64,000 nt of DNA from Candidatus Wildermuthbacteria bacterium (GCA_016203455.1 JACQMR010000014.1:1-64000); one strand, 5' to 3'. Positions 16,273 to 24,524 are shown, counted from the first letter of the stretch. Notes: generated by a model from the sequence alone, not told the origin. Made by a program: numbers and translations.

Positions 16273-16728
16273 ATGAAATGTCCTGTTTGCAGAAAGGAAA
16301 CGCAGGTGACAAATTCCAGATCGGCCGATCAGGAGCGCGCCATTAAGCGCCGAAGGGTATGTTTGGCTTGTAAGCGCAGATTCACCACATACGAACGGAT
16401 AGAATTATTCGGGTTGGAGGTTCAGAAGCGCGACGGTTCCAGGGAACCCTACGCCCGCCATAAGCTGGAATTGGGCCTCCGAAAGGCCTTGGAGAAACGG
16501 CCGGTATCAGAGGAGCAGTTCCAGAAGATGGTTGCCATGATTGAGAATGATATTTTCAATTTGGAAAAAGAAGCCGTCTCTTCAGAGGAAATCGGGCATA
16601 GTGTTCTTTCGCGTCTTCAAGATGTTGATAAGGTTGCGTATTTGAGATTTGCTTCCGTGCACCGTAATTTCAGGAGTCCAAAAGCGTTTGAGAAAGAGAT
16701 TCAAAAGTTAGAAAAATCAGGTCGTTAA
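16273..16728 (+). CDS. nrdR: transcriptional repressor NrdR
   Basis: NrdR is the nucleotide-sensing repressor of ribonucleotide reductase genes. The 151-residue protein has the N-terminal zinc ribbon (CPVC at residues 3-6, and CLAC about 28 residues later) followed by RRFTTYER, the conserved DNA-binding edge. The ATP-cone domain includes VQKRDGSREPY and the C-terminal LQDVDKVAYLRFASVHRNF. Length is standard. It sits directly upstream of the class II reductase gene, consistent with local control. The spacer to nrdJ is 41 nt and contains a GC-rich palindrome. Confidence 0.97.
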   Translation: MKCPVCRKETQVTNSRSADQERAIKRRRVCLACKRRFTTYERIELFGLEVQKRDGSREPYARHKLELGLRKALEKRPVSEEQFQKMVAMIENDIFNLEKEAVSSEEIGHSVLSRLQDVDKVAYLRFASVHRNFRSPKAFEKEIQKLEKSGR

Positions 16729-16740
16729 TTCCATTTATTA

Positions 16741-16756
16741 GCCCCGCGCGCGGGGC
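16741..16756. repeat. 16-bp perfect GC palindrome between nrdR and nrdJ
   Basis: GCCCCGCGCGCGGGGC is its own reverse complement. No T run follows, so it is not a classical terminator. It could modulate read-through from nrdR or translation of the reductase, whose ATG lies 13 nt downstream. Confidence 0.6.
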
Positions 16757-16769
16757 ATCCCTCTCGCTT

Positions 16770-19199
16770 ATGCTCAAACTCTCAAAGAAGGAAAAAGAAT
16801 CCGTAAACAGCCGGTTTTCAGAGAACGCGCTCAAGATGATGAAGAAGCGTTATCTCGCCCAAGATCGGGAGGGAAATCCAGAAACCCCGGCGGATATGTT
16901 TTTGAGAGTCGCGAATTCCATAGCTGAAGTTGAAAAAAAATACGGGAAAGACGAACGGGCCGCGGAGGCGGTTGCGCGGGATTTTTTTGATGTTATGGCG
17001 AGCAAGGAATATACCCCGGCTGGGCGCACGCTCACGAACGCGGGGTCTGACACCCCGCTTATCGCCAACTGCATTGTTCTGCCCATTCATGACTCCATGG
17101 AGAGCATTTTTCAGACATTGCGAGACGCCGCCCTGCTCCAGCAGGCGGGATCCGGTTTGGGTTTTGACTTGTCTGAAATGCGTCCGGCCGACTACCCCAC
17201 GAAGAAGTCGCGCGGAAAAGCGTCCGGACCCGTTTCTTTCTTAAAGGTGTATGACGCGGCCTTCGCGACCATAAAACAGCAGGGCCGGCACGGGGCAAAT
17301 ATGGCCATGATGCGCGTTGATCATCCCGATGTTTTGGACTTTATCACCGCGAAAACCGTGGAGGGGGAGCTTCGCAATTTTAATATCTCCGTCACGGTGA
17401 CGGACGAGTTCATGGAACAGCTCCAGAAGAATCCCGACAAACAGTGGTACTGCTCGTTTAACGGCAAAAAGGTAAAGCCGCGAAAAGTGTTTCGCCATCC
17501 CAATGGAGCGGTGGACAGGGCCGAAGACATGGAGATCACCGCTCAAGAACTTTTTGATAAAATTGTGGATTACGCCTGGTTAAACGGAGAGCCGGGTATT
17601 GCCTTTATAGACACCATTAACCGCACCAATCCGTTGCCGGATATGGGTCCCATAGCGTGTTCCAACCCTTGCGGCGAACAGTTTTTGCACCCGTATGATA
17701 ATTGCAATTTGGGATCCATTAACCTTGCGTTGTTCGTAAAGGACAAGAAAGTGGACTGGAAGCGGCTGAAGTTTGTTACCCGTTCTGCAACCCGGCTTAT
17801 GGATAATGTGATTGATAAGTTTGATTTTCCCGTTCAGCAGGTAACGGATCTTGCCATGAACAACAGAAGAATCGGTTTGGGCATTATGGGGTTCGCGGAT
17901 ATGCTGTACCAAATGGGCGTGCGGTACGACTCCAAAGAAGGATTCGCCACGGCGGAAAGAGTAATGGGATTCATCAACAAGGAGGCATACGGCATGTCTC
18001 AAGAGCTGGCGAAAGAAAAGGGTTCCTTCCCTAACTATGAAAAAAGCGTGTTCGCCAAAAAGAAAGCTCCGCACGCCACAGCTCAAGAGTGGGGCATTGG
18101 AAAGCCCATGAGAAACGCCGCGCTGACAACCGTTGCTCCCACAGGGTCAATTTCCATGATGTTTGATGTGTCTTCCGGCATTGAGCCAAATTTCGCGCTG
18201 GCGTATATCAAACAAGATAAGGACGGCTTGCAATACAAGTATTTCAACTCGCATTTTAAAAAGTCGCTTGACGCCCTGAAGTTCTCCAAAGAAGAGCAGG
18301 AGAGCATCTTAAAGGAGGTTATTGATAAAGGCACCATTCAGCATTTGGAATATCTGCCCAAAGAATTGCGCGAGACATTTGTGGTTGCCATGGATATTTC
18401 GGGGCTCAATCACATGAAAATGCAGGCCGCGTTTCAGAAGCATGTGGACAATTCAATTTCCAAGACCGTGAACTTTCCCAACTCTGCCACCAAAGAAGAG
18501 ATTGCCGACACTTTTGTTCAGGCCTGGCGCATGGGATGCAAGGCGTGCACGGTGTACAGGGATGGCAGCAGGGTTATTCAGATTCTCAATGTGGGAACCG
18601 GAGAGAATATCATTGCTCCAACCGAAACCCCGGTTAAAGGATTGAAAGAAAAAGAAGTTCCGATGGTGCCGCAAATTGGGACTCCCCGTCCCAGACCGGA
18701 GATTATGTCCGGCAAGACCTATCGCATTAAAACCGGATACGGAAAGCTGTATATCACCATTAACAATGATGAAAAGGGCGTGCCGTTTGAAGTGTTTGCC
18801 ACCATTGGAAAATCAGGCGGATTCTTTCAGGAGCAATCAGAGGCGATTTGTCGTTTAATCTCGCTTTCTTTGAGATCGGGCGTGAGGCCTCAAGAAGTAG
18901 TTGGCCACTTGAAAGGAATCAGAGGCCCCATGCCGGTCTTTACCGACAAAGGCACCGTACTTTCTTTGCCGGATGCCTTGGGTAGAACTTTGGAACAGCA
19001 CATAGGAGCGGTGACTCAAGTAGAAGATGTGCTTGCCCGGCCTGAAAAGCAGGAAGTACTCCCGTTCGCGGGCGCGGGAGAAAAAATAGATATGGCGGAT
19101 TTTGGTTTTATGCCAGGATGCCCGGAGTGCGGTTCGCAACTGGTCATGCAGGAAGGATGCATTTCATGCAAGAGTTGCGGGTTTAGCAGATGCAGTTGA
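16770..19199 (+). CDS. nrdJ: adenosylcobalamin-dependent ribonucleotide reductase (class II)
   Basis: It reduces ribonucleotides to deoxyribonucleotides using an adenosylcobalamin-derived radical. The 809-residue protein shows GRTLTNAGSDTPLIANC near residues 86-101 with a redox Cys, LLQQAGSGLGFDLSEMRP, and the active-site loop NPCGEQ at 299-304 with the radical Cys. APTGS at about 456 is the phosphate-binding loop and GCKACTVYRDGSR lies near 590. A C-terminal extension has CPEC and CKSC pairs, a zinc-ribbon-like redox tail. There is no oxygen requirement and no NrdB partner. The neighbouring adenosyltransferase (4 nt downstream) supplies its cofactor, and NrdR upstream is the likely regulator. 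Confidence 0.96.
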   Translation: MLKLSKKEKESVNSRFSENALKMMKKRYLAQDREGNPETPADMFLRVANSIAEVEKKYGKDERAAEAVARDFFDVMASKEYTPAGRTLTNAGSDTPLIANCIVLPIHDSMESIFQTLRDAALLQQAGSGLGFDLSEMRPADYPTKKSRGKASGPVSFLKVYDAAFATIKQQGRHGANMAMMRVDHPDVLDFITAKTVEGELRNFNISVTVTDEFMEQLQKNPDKQWYCSFNGKKVKPRKVFRHPNGAVDRAEDMEITAQELFDKIVDYAWLNGEPGIAFIDTINRTNPLPDMGPIACSNPCGEQFLHPYDNCNLGSINLALFVKDKKVDWKRLKFVTRSATRLMDNVIDKFDFPVQQVTDLAMNNRRIGLGIMGFADMLYQMGVRYDSKEGFATAERVMGFINKEAYGMSQELAKEKGSFPNYEKSVFAKKKAPHATAQEWGIGKPMRNAALTTVAPTGSISMMFDVSSGIEPNFALAYIKQDKDGLQYKYFNSHFKKSLDALKFSKEEQESILKEVIDKGTIQHLEYLPKELRETFVVAMDISGLNHMKMQAAFQKHVDNSISKTVNFPNSATKEEIADTFVQAWRMGCKACTVYRDGSRVIQILNVGTGENIIAPTETPVKGLKEKEVPMVPQIGTPRPRPEIMSGKTYRIKTGYGKLYITINNDEKGVPFEVFATIGKSGGFFQEQSEAICRLISLSLRSGVRPQEVVGHLKGIRGPMPVFTDKGTVLSLPDALGRTLEQHIGAVTQVEDVLARPEKQEVLPFAGAGEKIDMADFGFMPGCPECGSQLVMQEGCISCKSCGFSRCS

Positions 19200-19203
19200 A
19201 CGA

Positions 19204-19746
19204 ATGGGCTTTTTCTATACAGGCAAAGGGGACGCCGGGCAGTCGCTGATTGGCGGTAAAAAATACCCCAAAGACTCTCCCATTGTTATGGCTTTGGGGG
19301 ACCTGGATGAGCTGAATTCTTTTTTGGGATTGGCACGAAGTTCTTGCGAGTCAAAGACGCTAAACAAAAAATTGTTTGCGGTTCAAGAAGATCTCTTTAT
19401 CATTCAAGCGCGGGTTGCCTGGCTTATGTTCCAAAAGTTCCGGGCCCCGCAGATGACCCAAGAGAAGGTGAGCATGCTTGAGCAAGCGATTGAGGAGATG
19501 GAAAAACAGATTGACCCTGAACGCGGCTTTGTTGTTCCGGGCGAGCACGCGGTTTCTGCGTGGCTGGATGTTGCCAGGGCTGTCTCCAGAAGGGCGGAAC
19601 GCAGTATTGTCGCCCTTTCTGGAAGGCGGAAAATTCCCCGGGAAATTCTTGCATACATGAACCGGCTCTCCAGTTATTTATACGCCTTGGCGAGAATGGA
19701 GATCGCGAAAGCAAAGATACGAGAACGAAAACCACACTATCTGTAA
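19204..19746 (+). CDS. ATP:cob(I)alamin adenosyltransferase, PduO type
   Basis: It converts corrinoid to adenosylcobalamin, the cofactor of the class II reductase just upstream. I use ATG 19204, 4 nt after the nrdJ stop, giving 180 residues; a longer frame would run back into nrdJ. Family motifs are FYTGKGDAGQSLI at the N terminus, MALGDLDELNSFLGLAR, and the C-terminal helix with VARAVSRRAERSIVAL and MNRLSSYLYALAR. The residues binding ATP and cobalamin in PduO/MMAB proteins fall in these motifs. The genome can therefore activate salvaged B12. The next gene starts 4 nt downstream. Confidence 0.93.
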   Translation: MGFFYTGKGDAGQSLIGGKKYPKDSPIVMALGDLDELNSFLGLARSSCESKTLNKKLFAVQEDLFIIQARVAWLMFQKFRAPQMTQEKVSMLEQAIEEMEKQIDPERGFVVPGEHAVSAWLDVARAVSRRAERSIVALSGRRKIPREILAYMNRLSSYLYALARMEIAKAKIRERKPHYL

Positions 19747-19750
19747 TTGT

Positions 19751-20296
19751 ATGAAAGAAAAGGCATTTTGGATATTTTTGTTGGTTGCCGCGGCTGGGGC
19801 AATCGGAGCGCGCTTGCTTCCCCACCCGCCTAATTTTGCCGCTATTGGGGCTTTGGCCTTGTTCGCGGGGGTGTATGCCCCGCGGGGGGCAAGATGGGCT
19901 GTTTTTGCGCCATTGGGCGCGATGTTCGCGAGCGACCTCCTTCTTGGTTTTGATGAAGTCAGGGTAACGCTTTTTGTATACGGGAGTTTTCTTTTATATG
20001 GGTTGCTTGGGATGCTGGCAGGCACATATAAAGGGGCGTGGGGCAAGATTTCCGCGTGTCTGGGAGGATCTCTTTCTTTCTTTGTTATAACAAACTGGGC
20101 TGTCTGGGCGTTTTCTTCGCTCTACTCTCATACCGCAAGCGGTCTTTTGCTTTCATACGGCATGGCTCTTCCCTTTTTTAAGTATACTTTGCTTGGGGAT
20201 ATGTTTTTTTCCGCCGTGTTGTTTGGCGCGTATTATCTTGTTTTGAAATTATTGCCACAAAAGGGGATATTCAAAACTACATCGGTTGAGTTTTGA
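19751..20296 (+). CDS. DUF6580-family membrane protein, candidate B12 or precursor importer
   Basis: The 181-residue protein has about five hydrophobic segments and the DUF6580 pattern: RLLPHPPNFAAIGALALFAG, then GARWAVFAPLGAMFASDLLL. Proteins of this size and topology resemble the S components of energy-coupling-factor transporters, which bind one vitamin each. Its position 4 nt after the cobalamin adenosyltransferase, in the same run as the B12-dependent reductase, suggests uptake of cobalamin or another corrinoid. That substrate is inference; no ECF ATPase is in the window. An inverted repeat that could terminate the unit follows at 20311. Confidence 0.75.
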   Translation: MKEKAFWIFLLVAAAGAIGARLLPHPPNFAAIGALALFAGVYAPRGARWAVFAPLGAMFASDLLLGFDEVRVTLFVYGSFLLYGLLGMLAGTYKGAWGKISACLGGSLSFFVITNWAVWAFSSLYSHTASGLLLSYGMALPFFKYTLLGDMFFSAVLFGAYYLVLKLLPQKGIFKTTSVEF

Positions 20297-20310
20297 GATT
20301 TAAGAGGATA

Positions 20311-20333
20311 AAAACTAATCCCGGCTTAGTTTT
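20311..20333. terminator. probable terminator after the nrd/B12 unit
   Basis: AAAACTAA (20311-20318) pairs with TTAGTTTT (20326-20333) around TCCCGGC. The T run is inside the stem, so strength is uncertain. It separates the plus-strand reductase unit from the convergent tRNA cluster. Confidence 0.5.
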
Positions 20334-20339
20334 GCGCGG

Positions 20340-20410
20340 AGCGGGTAAGGGGAATCGAACCCCTATACTCTGATTGGCAACCTGATGCACTACCACTGTG
20401 CTATACCCGC
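20340..20410 (-). tRNA. tRNA-Gly (GCC)
   Basis: On the minus strand acceptor GCGGGTA pairs with TACCCGC, and the anticodon loop TTGCCAA gives GCC. The anticodon stem TCAGG/TCAGA contains an A-A mismatch and a G-T pair, unusual for a functional tRNA. The other arms are regular. Confidence 0.88.
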
Positions 20411-20418
20411 AATATCTG

Positions 20419-20490
20419 TGCCGCGGGAGTGAATTGAACACTCGACGCCAGCCTCTTCAGGGCTGCGCTCTACCACTGAGCTACCGCGGC
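20419..20490 (-). tRNA. tRNA-Phe (GAA)
   Basis: Acceptor GCCGCGG pairs with CCGCGGC, and the anticodon loop CTGAAGA gives GAA. The T arm loop reads TTCAATT. It is the middle gene of a minus-strand trio with tRNA-Val and tRNA-Gly. Confidence 0.93.
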
Positions 20491-20512
20491 CTGTTTATGG
20501 ATTTCGTTCGTG

Positions 20513-20586
20513 TGGGCGGTATAGGATTCAAACCTATGGCCTACTGTGTGTAAAACAGTCGCTCTAATCAGCTGAGCTAACCGCCC
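20513..20586 (-). tRNA. tRNA-Val (TAC)
   Basis: Acceptor GGGCGGT pairs with ACCGCCC. The anticodon stem ACTGT/ACAGT encloses TTTACAC, giving TAC. It is the promoter-proximal gene of the minus-strand tRNA trio. Confidence 0.93.
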
Positions 20587-20685
20587 CTATCCGCCTCATT
20601 TCTATGAGGATTGTAGCACGGATAAAGAGAAAACGCCAGAGTGGATTAATCTGTTTTGAGCGTATCCGTTTTTTGAAAGGAGTGG

Positions 20686-21957
20686 TTACCAACCCAGGAA
20701 GAAAAACTCAAAGAGCCACACGCCAATGGCCGCAAAAAATCCAAGAAGGGCCGGTATAAAAGCAATGCGGAAATATTTCATAAAGGTGAGCTCTTTAACC
20801 ATGCCCATGGCAATGACCCCCGCGGCAGAACCTATAACCAGCAAAGATCCTCCGGTTCCTACGGTAAGGGCGAGGAGAATCCAAAGAGAATCAATCGGTG
20901 TGTGCATAATATCAATCGCGATCGCGGTAAGGGGAATGTTGTCTACAATCGCCGAAAGCATGCCGAGGGCCGCGTTTGCTCCCACCATGCGCCAGAGCGA
21001 GGGTTCTTGTCCGTAGAGCATGTGCGAGACATTCTCCAGTACGCCAATCGCGTTAAGGGCCGAAACGGCAAGCAGTATTCCCATGAAAAACTTGATGGAG
21101 GCAATATCAATGCGCTTGATAAACTCTTCTATGCTTGCCTGAAGATGCGTGTGTCTTGGATTTTTGCCATGCTTTAGGAGATCAACCGTAAGCCATACTA
21201 CTCCTAATCCAAAAAGGAGTCCCATATAGGGCGGCAATCCCATTAAGCTTGCCGTGAGCGGCAGAAGGAAAGCGGCGAATGTTATGGCGATGACGAACTT
21301 TTCGGAAGGGTGAAGTTTTTGGACTATTTCAGTGGTAATATCTTGCGTTTCTTTTTTTATAGTCCGGGCGATAAGGAACGCGGAAACCCCGAACAGGGCG
21401 AGAGCGGGAAGGAATGCCTTGTATATGATTTCAAGGGTTCCGAATTTTCCCGCCAGCCAGAGCATGATGGTGGTGATATCTCCAATGGGAGAGAACGATC
21501 CGCCCGCGTTCGCGGCAATAACCACAAGAACCACCGCTTTTAGCAGGTTTTGTCCTTTGAAAAATTTTGTGGAGATTTGCGTCATGACAATGGATGTGGT
21601 GAGGTTGTCAATAACCGCGGAAAGCAAAAATGCCGTACCCCCCACAATAACAAGCTGGGCGCGCTCCCCTACTTTTAGGGCGAAAAGTTTGCCTCGTATG
21701 ACATCAAAAAATCTGTAATGCAATAGAATCTCCACGAGAGACATGGCCGCGAGCAGGAATCCGATAAGGCCAAAGATTTCTCCTCCGGTTTCGGCTATCT
21801 CGTGGCCGAGAATTTCGGGTTTTGCAATCGCCACCATGGTCCATAACACCGCCCCTGTGATAAGGGCGAATGCCGCCTTGCTTATTCTAAATGTGCTTTC
21901 CATGGCAATGCCGATATATCCTAAAACGAAAATGGCGGAAGCGATAAATGAGATCAT
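20686..21957 (-). CDS. NhaD-type sodium/proton antiporter
   Basis: This 423-residue integral membrane protein belongs to the ion transporter superfamily with ArsB and NhaD. It has about eleven hydrophobic segments. Conserved pieces are SAVIDNLTTSIVM, then ANAGGSFSPIGDITTIML in the first half and SAIVDNIPLTAIAID in the second half; the two DN motifs are the inverted-repeat hairpins that bind Na+. It would exchange Na+ (or Li+) for protons across the cytoplasmic membrane. The gene stands alone on the minus strand. Immediately upstream of its start lies the 293-nt structured element at 21990-22282, which could be its leader RNA. Confidence 0.87.
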   Translation of the reverse strand: MISFIASAIFVLGYIGIAMESTFRISKAAFALITGAVLWTMVAIAKPEILGHEIAETGGEIFGLIGFLLAAMSLVEILLHYRFFDVIRGKLFALKVGERAQLVIVGGTAFLLSAVIDNLTTSIVMTQISTKFFKGQNLLKAVVLVVIAANAGGSFSPIGDITTIMLWLAGKFGTLEIIYKAFLPALALFGVSAFLIARTIKKETQDITTEIVQKLHPSEKFVIAITFAAFLLPLTASLMGLPPYMGLLFGLGVVWLTVDLLKHGKNPRHTHLQASIEEFIKRIDIASIKFFMGILLAVSALNAIGVLENVSHMLYGQEPSLWRMVGANAALGMLSAIVDNIPLTAIAIDIMHTPIDSLWILLALTVGTGGSLLVIGSAAGVIAMGMVKELTFMKYFRIAFIPALLGFFAAIGVWLFEFFFLGW

Positions 21958-21989
21958 ATAGTTCTCTGTTTTTATTGATTTTGTTTTTT

Positions 21990-22282
21990 AACAAGGAAAA
22001 CAGCATTCGCAAGCGATTGCGAGTTTCGGATTGTTGCGCCGTATTGAGTTGTAGCGTGAGCCGGAAAAACGGGATACTTTTTCATACAAAAACCGAGTGC
22101 GATGCAAAACCGAGCTGATACGCCGGTGGAGTACTCTTCACCGGTCTTGAGGTCATATAAGGAGAACAGGCAGTGCGCCGGTTACGCATCGCGCGTTTTC
22201 TTTTGAAAAAGCGGGATGCGTAACTGTCTCACATGCCGAGAGGACTCCTTATGTGGCCCGCGGGTCTTGAATTATCCTTGTT
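21990..22282. ncRNA. structured RNA candidate, about 293 nt, orientation uncertain
   Basis: This fills most of a 417-nt gap that has no convincing gene. Nested helices can be drawn. AACAAGGA (21990-21997) pairs with TCCTTGTT (22275-22282) and closes the element. TCGCAA/TTGCGA (22007-22022) has a GCGA loop, and CCGGTG/CACCGG (22123-22144) is a second hairpin. CATATAAGGAG (22154-22164) pairs with CTCCTTATGTG (22245-22255), and inside it GTTACGCATC (22181-22190) pairs with GATGCGTAAC (22215-22224). The GNRA-type loop favours the plus strand; the position before the antiporter start favours the minus strand. It lacks the conserved cores of tmRNA, RNase P or SRP RNA that I know. Confidence 0.5.
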
Positions 22283-22374
22283 TATACTGCTTATTGATTA
22301 CCGTATCGCGGGTAACAAAGCAACAATAGGATACCCAAGAAAGAATGTCAATCGCAGGATCAGTAAAAATAAAG

Positions 22375-22457
22375 TGCGCGAGAGAGGAGTTGAACCTCCA
22401 CGAGCTTGCGCTCACTACCCCCTCAAAGTAGCGTGTCTGCCGTTTCACCACTCGCGC
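22375..22457 (-). tRNA. tRNA-Leu (GAG)
   Basis: On the minus strand acceptor GCGCGAG pairs with CTCGCGC. The anticodon stem CTACT/GGTAG encloses TTGAGGG, giving GAG, and a class II variable arm (GAGCGCAAGCTC) follows. Confidence 0.9.
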
Positions 22458-22466
22458 AGGGGAATA

Positions 22467-22904
22467 TTAACCAGCAGAAAGTTCTTTTTCCGCGAGAGTA
22501 TCATGCTCCGCAACGGGCTCTTCCGCGATCTGTTGTTTTTGCGGCGTTTCTATATTGAATTCTTTTGCCTTAAGGCGGGCGTTTTTCCCTTTGGCTTCCC
22601 GCAAATAGTAGAGCTTTGCTCTGCGCACTTTGGATCTTCGCATAATCTCAAATTTCTCTATCATGGGAGAATGCAAAGGGAAAATCCGCTCAACGCCTAT
22701 GCCTTGGGAGATTTTTCGCACAGTGATTGTCGCTTCAACTCCTTTGCCGTGTTTTCTGGCGAGAACAACTCCCTCAAACACTTGGATGCGCTCTTTGTCG
22801 CCTTCTTTGATTTTCTGGTGTACGCGAACAACATCTCCGGGCCGTGTTTCCGGGATGTCTTTTCGTATTGTGCTTGTTCTGACTGCCTCTAAAGCGTGTA
22901 CCAT
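22467..22904 (-). CDS. rplS: 50S ribosomal protein L19
   Basis: L19 sits at the subunit interface of the ribosome. The start chosen is ATG 22904 ([19 protein letters not shown]), giving 145 residues; the longer open frame upstream lacks family similarity. Conserved segments are [31 protein letters not shown] and [16 protein letters not shown], followed by [14 protein letters not shown]. The family core is about 115 residues; here about 30 extra residues ([17 protein letters not shown] and on) form an acidic C-terminal tail. It reads away from the pseudouridine synthase gene, 41 nt upstream on the same strand. Confidence 0.95.
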   Translation of the reverse strand: MVHALEAVRTSTIRKDIPETRPGDVVRVHQKIKEGDKERIQVFEGVVLARKHGKGVEATITVRKISQGIGVERIFPLHSPMIEKFEIMRRSKVRRAKLYYLREAKGKNARLKAKEFNIETPQKQQIAEEPVAEHDTLAEKELSAG

Positions 22905-22945
22905 AACAGTATTAAGGGTATCACAGAGGCGGAGGAATTGCAAGA

Positions 22946-23620
22946 TTATTCTGGCGATTCGGTGAGCAGAGAAAGAACGGCCCCAAGGTCTTTTGGGAGA
23001 GGGGCGGTGTAAGAAGTTTTCCCGGGAATGGTTATGGAAATCGCATGCAGAAATTGTCTTTCCAGTCCCGTGGGCGGTTTGTTGCCCTTAAAGCCGTACA
23101 GCGCGTCCCCCGCCAAAGGGAATCCTTTGTGAGCCAGATGAGCCCGTATTTGGTGTTTTCTGCCTGTCTTGGGAAACAGGCGCAGAAGCGTGAACCCTTC
23201 CGCGTAGCGTTTTTGAACTTCATACTCGGTAACCGCGTCTCTGGCGGTTTCGTATCCTTCCTGTCCCAAGAGAAATCCCCTTTGCTTTCTGCGGTCTGCC
23301 GGAGATCTATTGAGCCGGGCATCCATGAGTCCCCCGGGTTCTCGCATGATTCCGTGCGCCAAAGCAATATATTCTTTTTGTATCTCTCTGTTTTTGAATT
23401 GCGCCTGTAGCAGTTCCAAAGATTCTTTGTTTTTTGCCACAAGCAAAACGCCCGAAGTGTCTTTGTCTAGGCGATGAGCGATGCCGTATCGTAATTCCGG
23501 CCCAAAGATATTAAGCTCGGGGCGCTCTTTTGCAAGCGTGGGCCCCAGGGCTTCAATATCCAAGCCAGCCGGTTTATCCACAACCAGCAAATCCGCATCT
23601 TCGTGGAGTATGGGTATCAT
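22946..23620 (-). CDS. RluA/RluD-family pseudouridine synthase
   Basis: It isomerises uridine to pseudouridine in rRNA or tRNA. The 224-residue protein contains the catalytic motif HRLDKDTSG (near residue 48, with the nucleophilic Asp) and the family elements [10 protein letters not shown], then KEYIALAHG, and the substrate-side [17 protein letters not shown] with GDALYG. There is no S4 domain at the N terminus, so it is shorter than E. coli RluD and resembles RluA in size. It is co-directional with rplS. The exact RNA target cannot be told from sequence. Confidence 0.9.
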   Translation of the reverse strand: MIPILHEDADLLVVDKPAGLDIEALGPTLAKERPELNIFGPELRYGIAHRLDKDTSGVLLVAKNKESLELLQAQFKNREIQKEYIALAHGIMREPGGLMDARLNRSPADRRKQRGFLLGQEGYETARDAVTEYEVQKRYAEGFTLLRLFPKTGRKHQIRAHLAHKGFPLAGDALYGFKGNKPPTGLERQFLHAISITIPGKTSYTAPLPKDLGAVLSLLTESPE

Positions 23621-23626
23621 GTCAAG

Positions 23627-23700
23627 TGGGCGGTACAGGGGTCGAACCTGTTACCTTCACAATGTCAATGTGACGCTCTAACCAGTTGAGCTAACCGCCC
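23627..23700 (-). tRNA. tRNA-Val (GAC)
   Basis: Acceptor GGGCGGT pairs with ACCGCCC. The anticodon stem TCACA/TGTGA encloses TTGACAT, giving GAC. It lies just upstream of the pseudouridine synthase gene on the same strand. Confidence 0.92.
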
Positions 23701-23710
23701 TTTTGTTTGG

Positions 23711-23783
23711 TGGGCCAGAAGGGATTCGAACCCCCAACCACCCGGATATAAGCCGGATGCGCTAACCGTTGCGCCACTGGCCC
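23711..23783 (-). tRNA. tRNA-Ile (TAT)
   Basis: On the minus strand acceptor GGGCCAG pairs with CTGGCCC. The anticodon stem TCCGG/CCGGG encloses CTTATAT, giving anticodon TAT, with discriminator A. It would read the AUA codon directly. Most bacteria instead use a CAT anticodon modified to lysidine by TilS, so this is unusual. Confidence 0.9.
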
Positions 23784-23786
23784 TTG

Positions 23787-24449
23787 TCATTTTACGCTAT
23801 TATGGATTACTTTGATGCTCATTGCGACTACCTCCGCAAGTTTTGTATTGTACGCAATTACATTGCATGTGCCATGTCCAAAACTTCCTTTGTGATTGAT
23901 GCGTTTTTGCAAACTTTCTTTAAAATAAGGAGTAGTAAACTGGGCTTGGGGGATATTGAGTATCGTTGCCCAATACTCAATTTCTTTTTTAGCTGTCATG
24001 TCTCTGTATAGCTGGAGTCTTATCTTTATTTTTTCTTTTGGAACGCACAGAGCCTGCGTTAGCCAGCAGATATAAAATCTAATCATCCCGGGGTCTGTGT
24101 TTGACAGAATGATGCTGTTGGTTTGCGATTTACTTCCTTCTCCCCAATGTAGACAGAGTCCGCTCAACAGGAGTTCTCGTGTGCTTAAGGGAAGAAGATA
24201 TTTTTTCTGCGCGGAGTAAATCGTTTCTAATCTTTCTTCTCGTTTACCGCGCATTGTTGCGCGAAACCTTTCAATTCTTTGTTCATTCCAATCACGCAGT
24301 TCTCGGATCCTTTCTTTTGATAAGGGATAGTTCCGTAACCATATACTTAATGTACCCTTGCTTACTCCTAATATTTTTTTGATTTGACTATAGCTTTCTC
24401 CTTGTTGCCTTCGTCGCAACGCTTCTTCGCGTTCTTTAAGTTTGGCCAT
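23787..24449 (-). CDS. HTH protein with C-terminal LAGLIDADG-like domain (uncertain)
   Basis: The 220-residue protein starts with a helix-turn-helix of the Hin/Xre kind (SYSQIKKILGVSKGTLSIWL, residues about 19-38). The C-terminal 120 residues contain GLCLHWGEGSK, SNTDPGMIRFYICWL, and KKEIEYWATILNIPQAQF, ending with HGTCNVIAYN. This arrangement recalls HTH plus LAGLIDADG-type folds seen in WhiA-like proteins and homing endonucleases, but the acidic LAGLIDADG helix itself is not clear. It may be a DNA-binding regulator or a degenerate endonuclease. It sits 3 nt upstream of the tRNA-Ile gene, a position where mobile genes insert. Confidence 0.55.
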   Translation of the reverse strand: MAKLKEREEALRRRQQGESYSQIKKILGVSKGTLSIWLRNYPLSKERIRELRDWNEQRIERFRATMRGKREERLETIYSAQKKYLLPLSTRELLLSGLCLHWGEGSKSQTNSIILSNTDPGMIRFYICWLTQALCVPKEKIKIRLQLYRDMTAKKEIEYWATILNIPQAQFTTPYFKESLQKRINHKGSFGHGTCNVIAYNTKLAEVVAMSIKVIHNSVK

Positions 24450-24524
24450 AGATGAACCAATGAATTAGGAAGTTCTCAAGGCAGTTCACTAGTTTAATAT
24501 AGCAAAAAGATTCTCAAAGAGCAA

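Noticed and set aside
13499-19199. Genetic code 25 (TGA as Gly), known in some CPR lineages
   Set aside because: TGA ends infB and nrdJ exactly at the family C termini, so it is used as a stop.
21990-22282. RNase P RNA, tmRNA or a known riboswitch
   Set aside because: I could not find the conserved cores: no RNase P P4 motif, no tRNA-like T arm with a tag frame, no TPP, cobalamin or glycine consensus.
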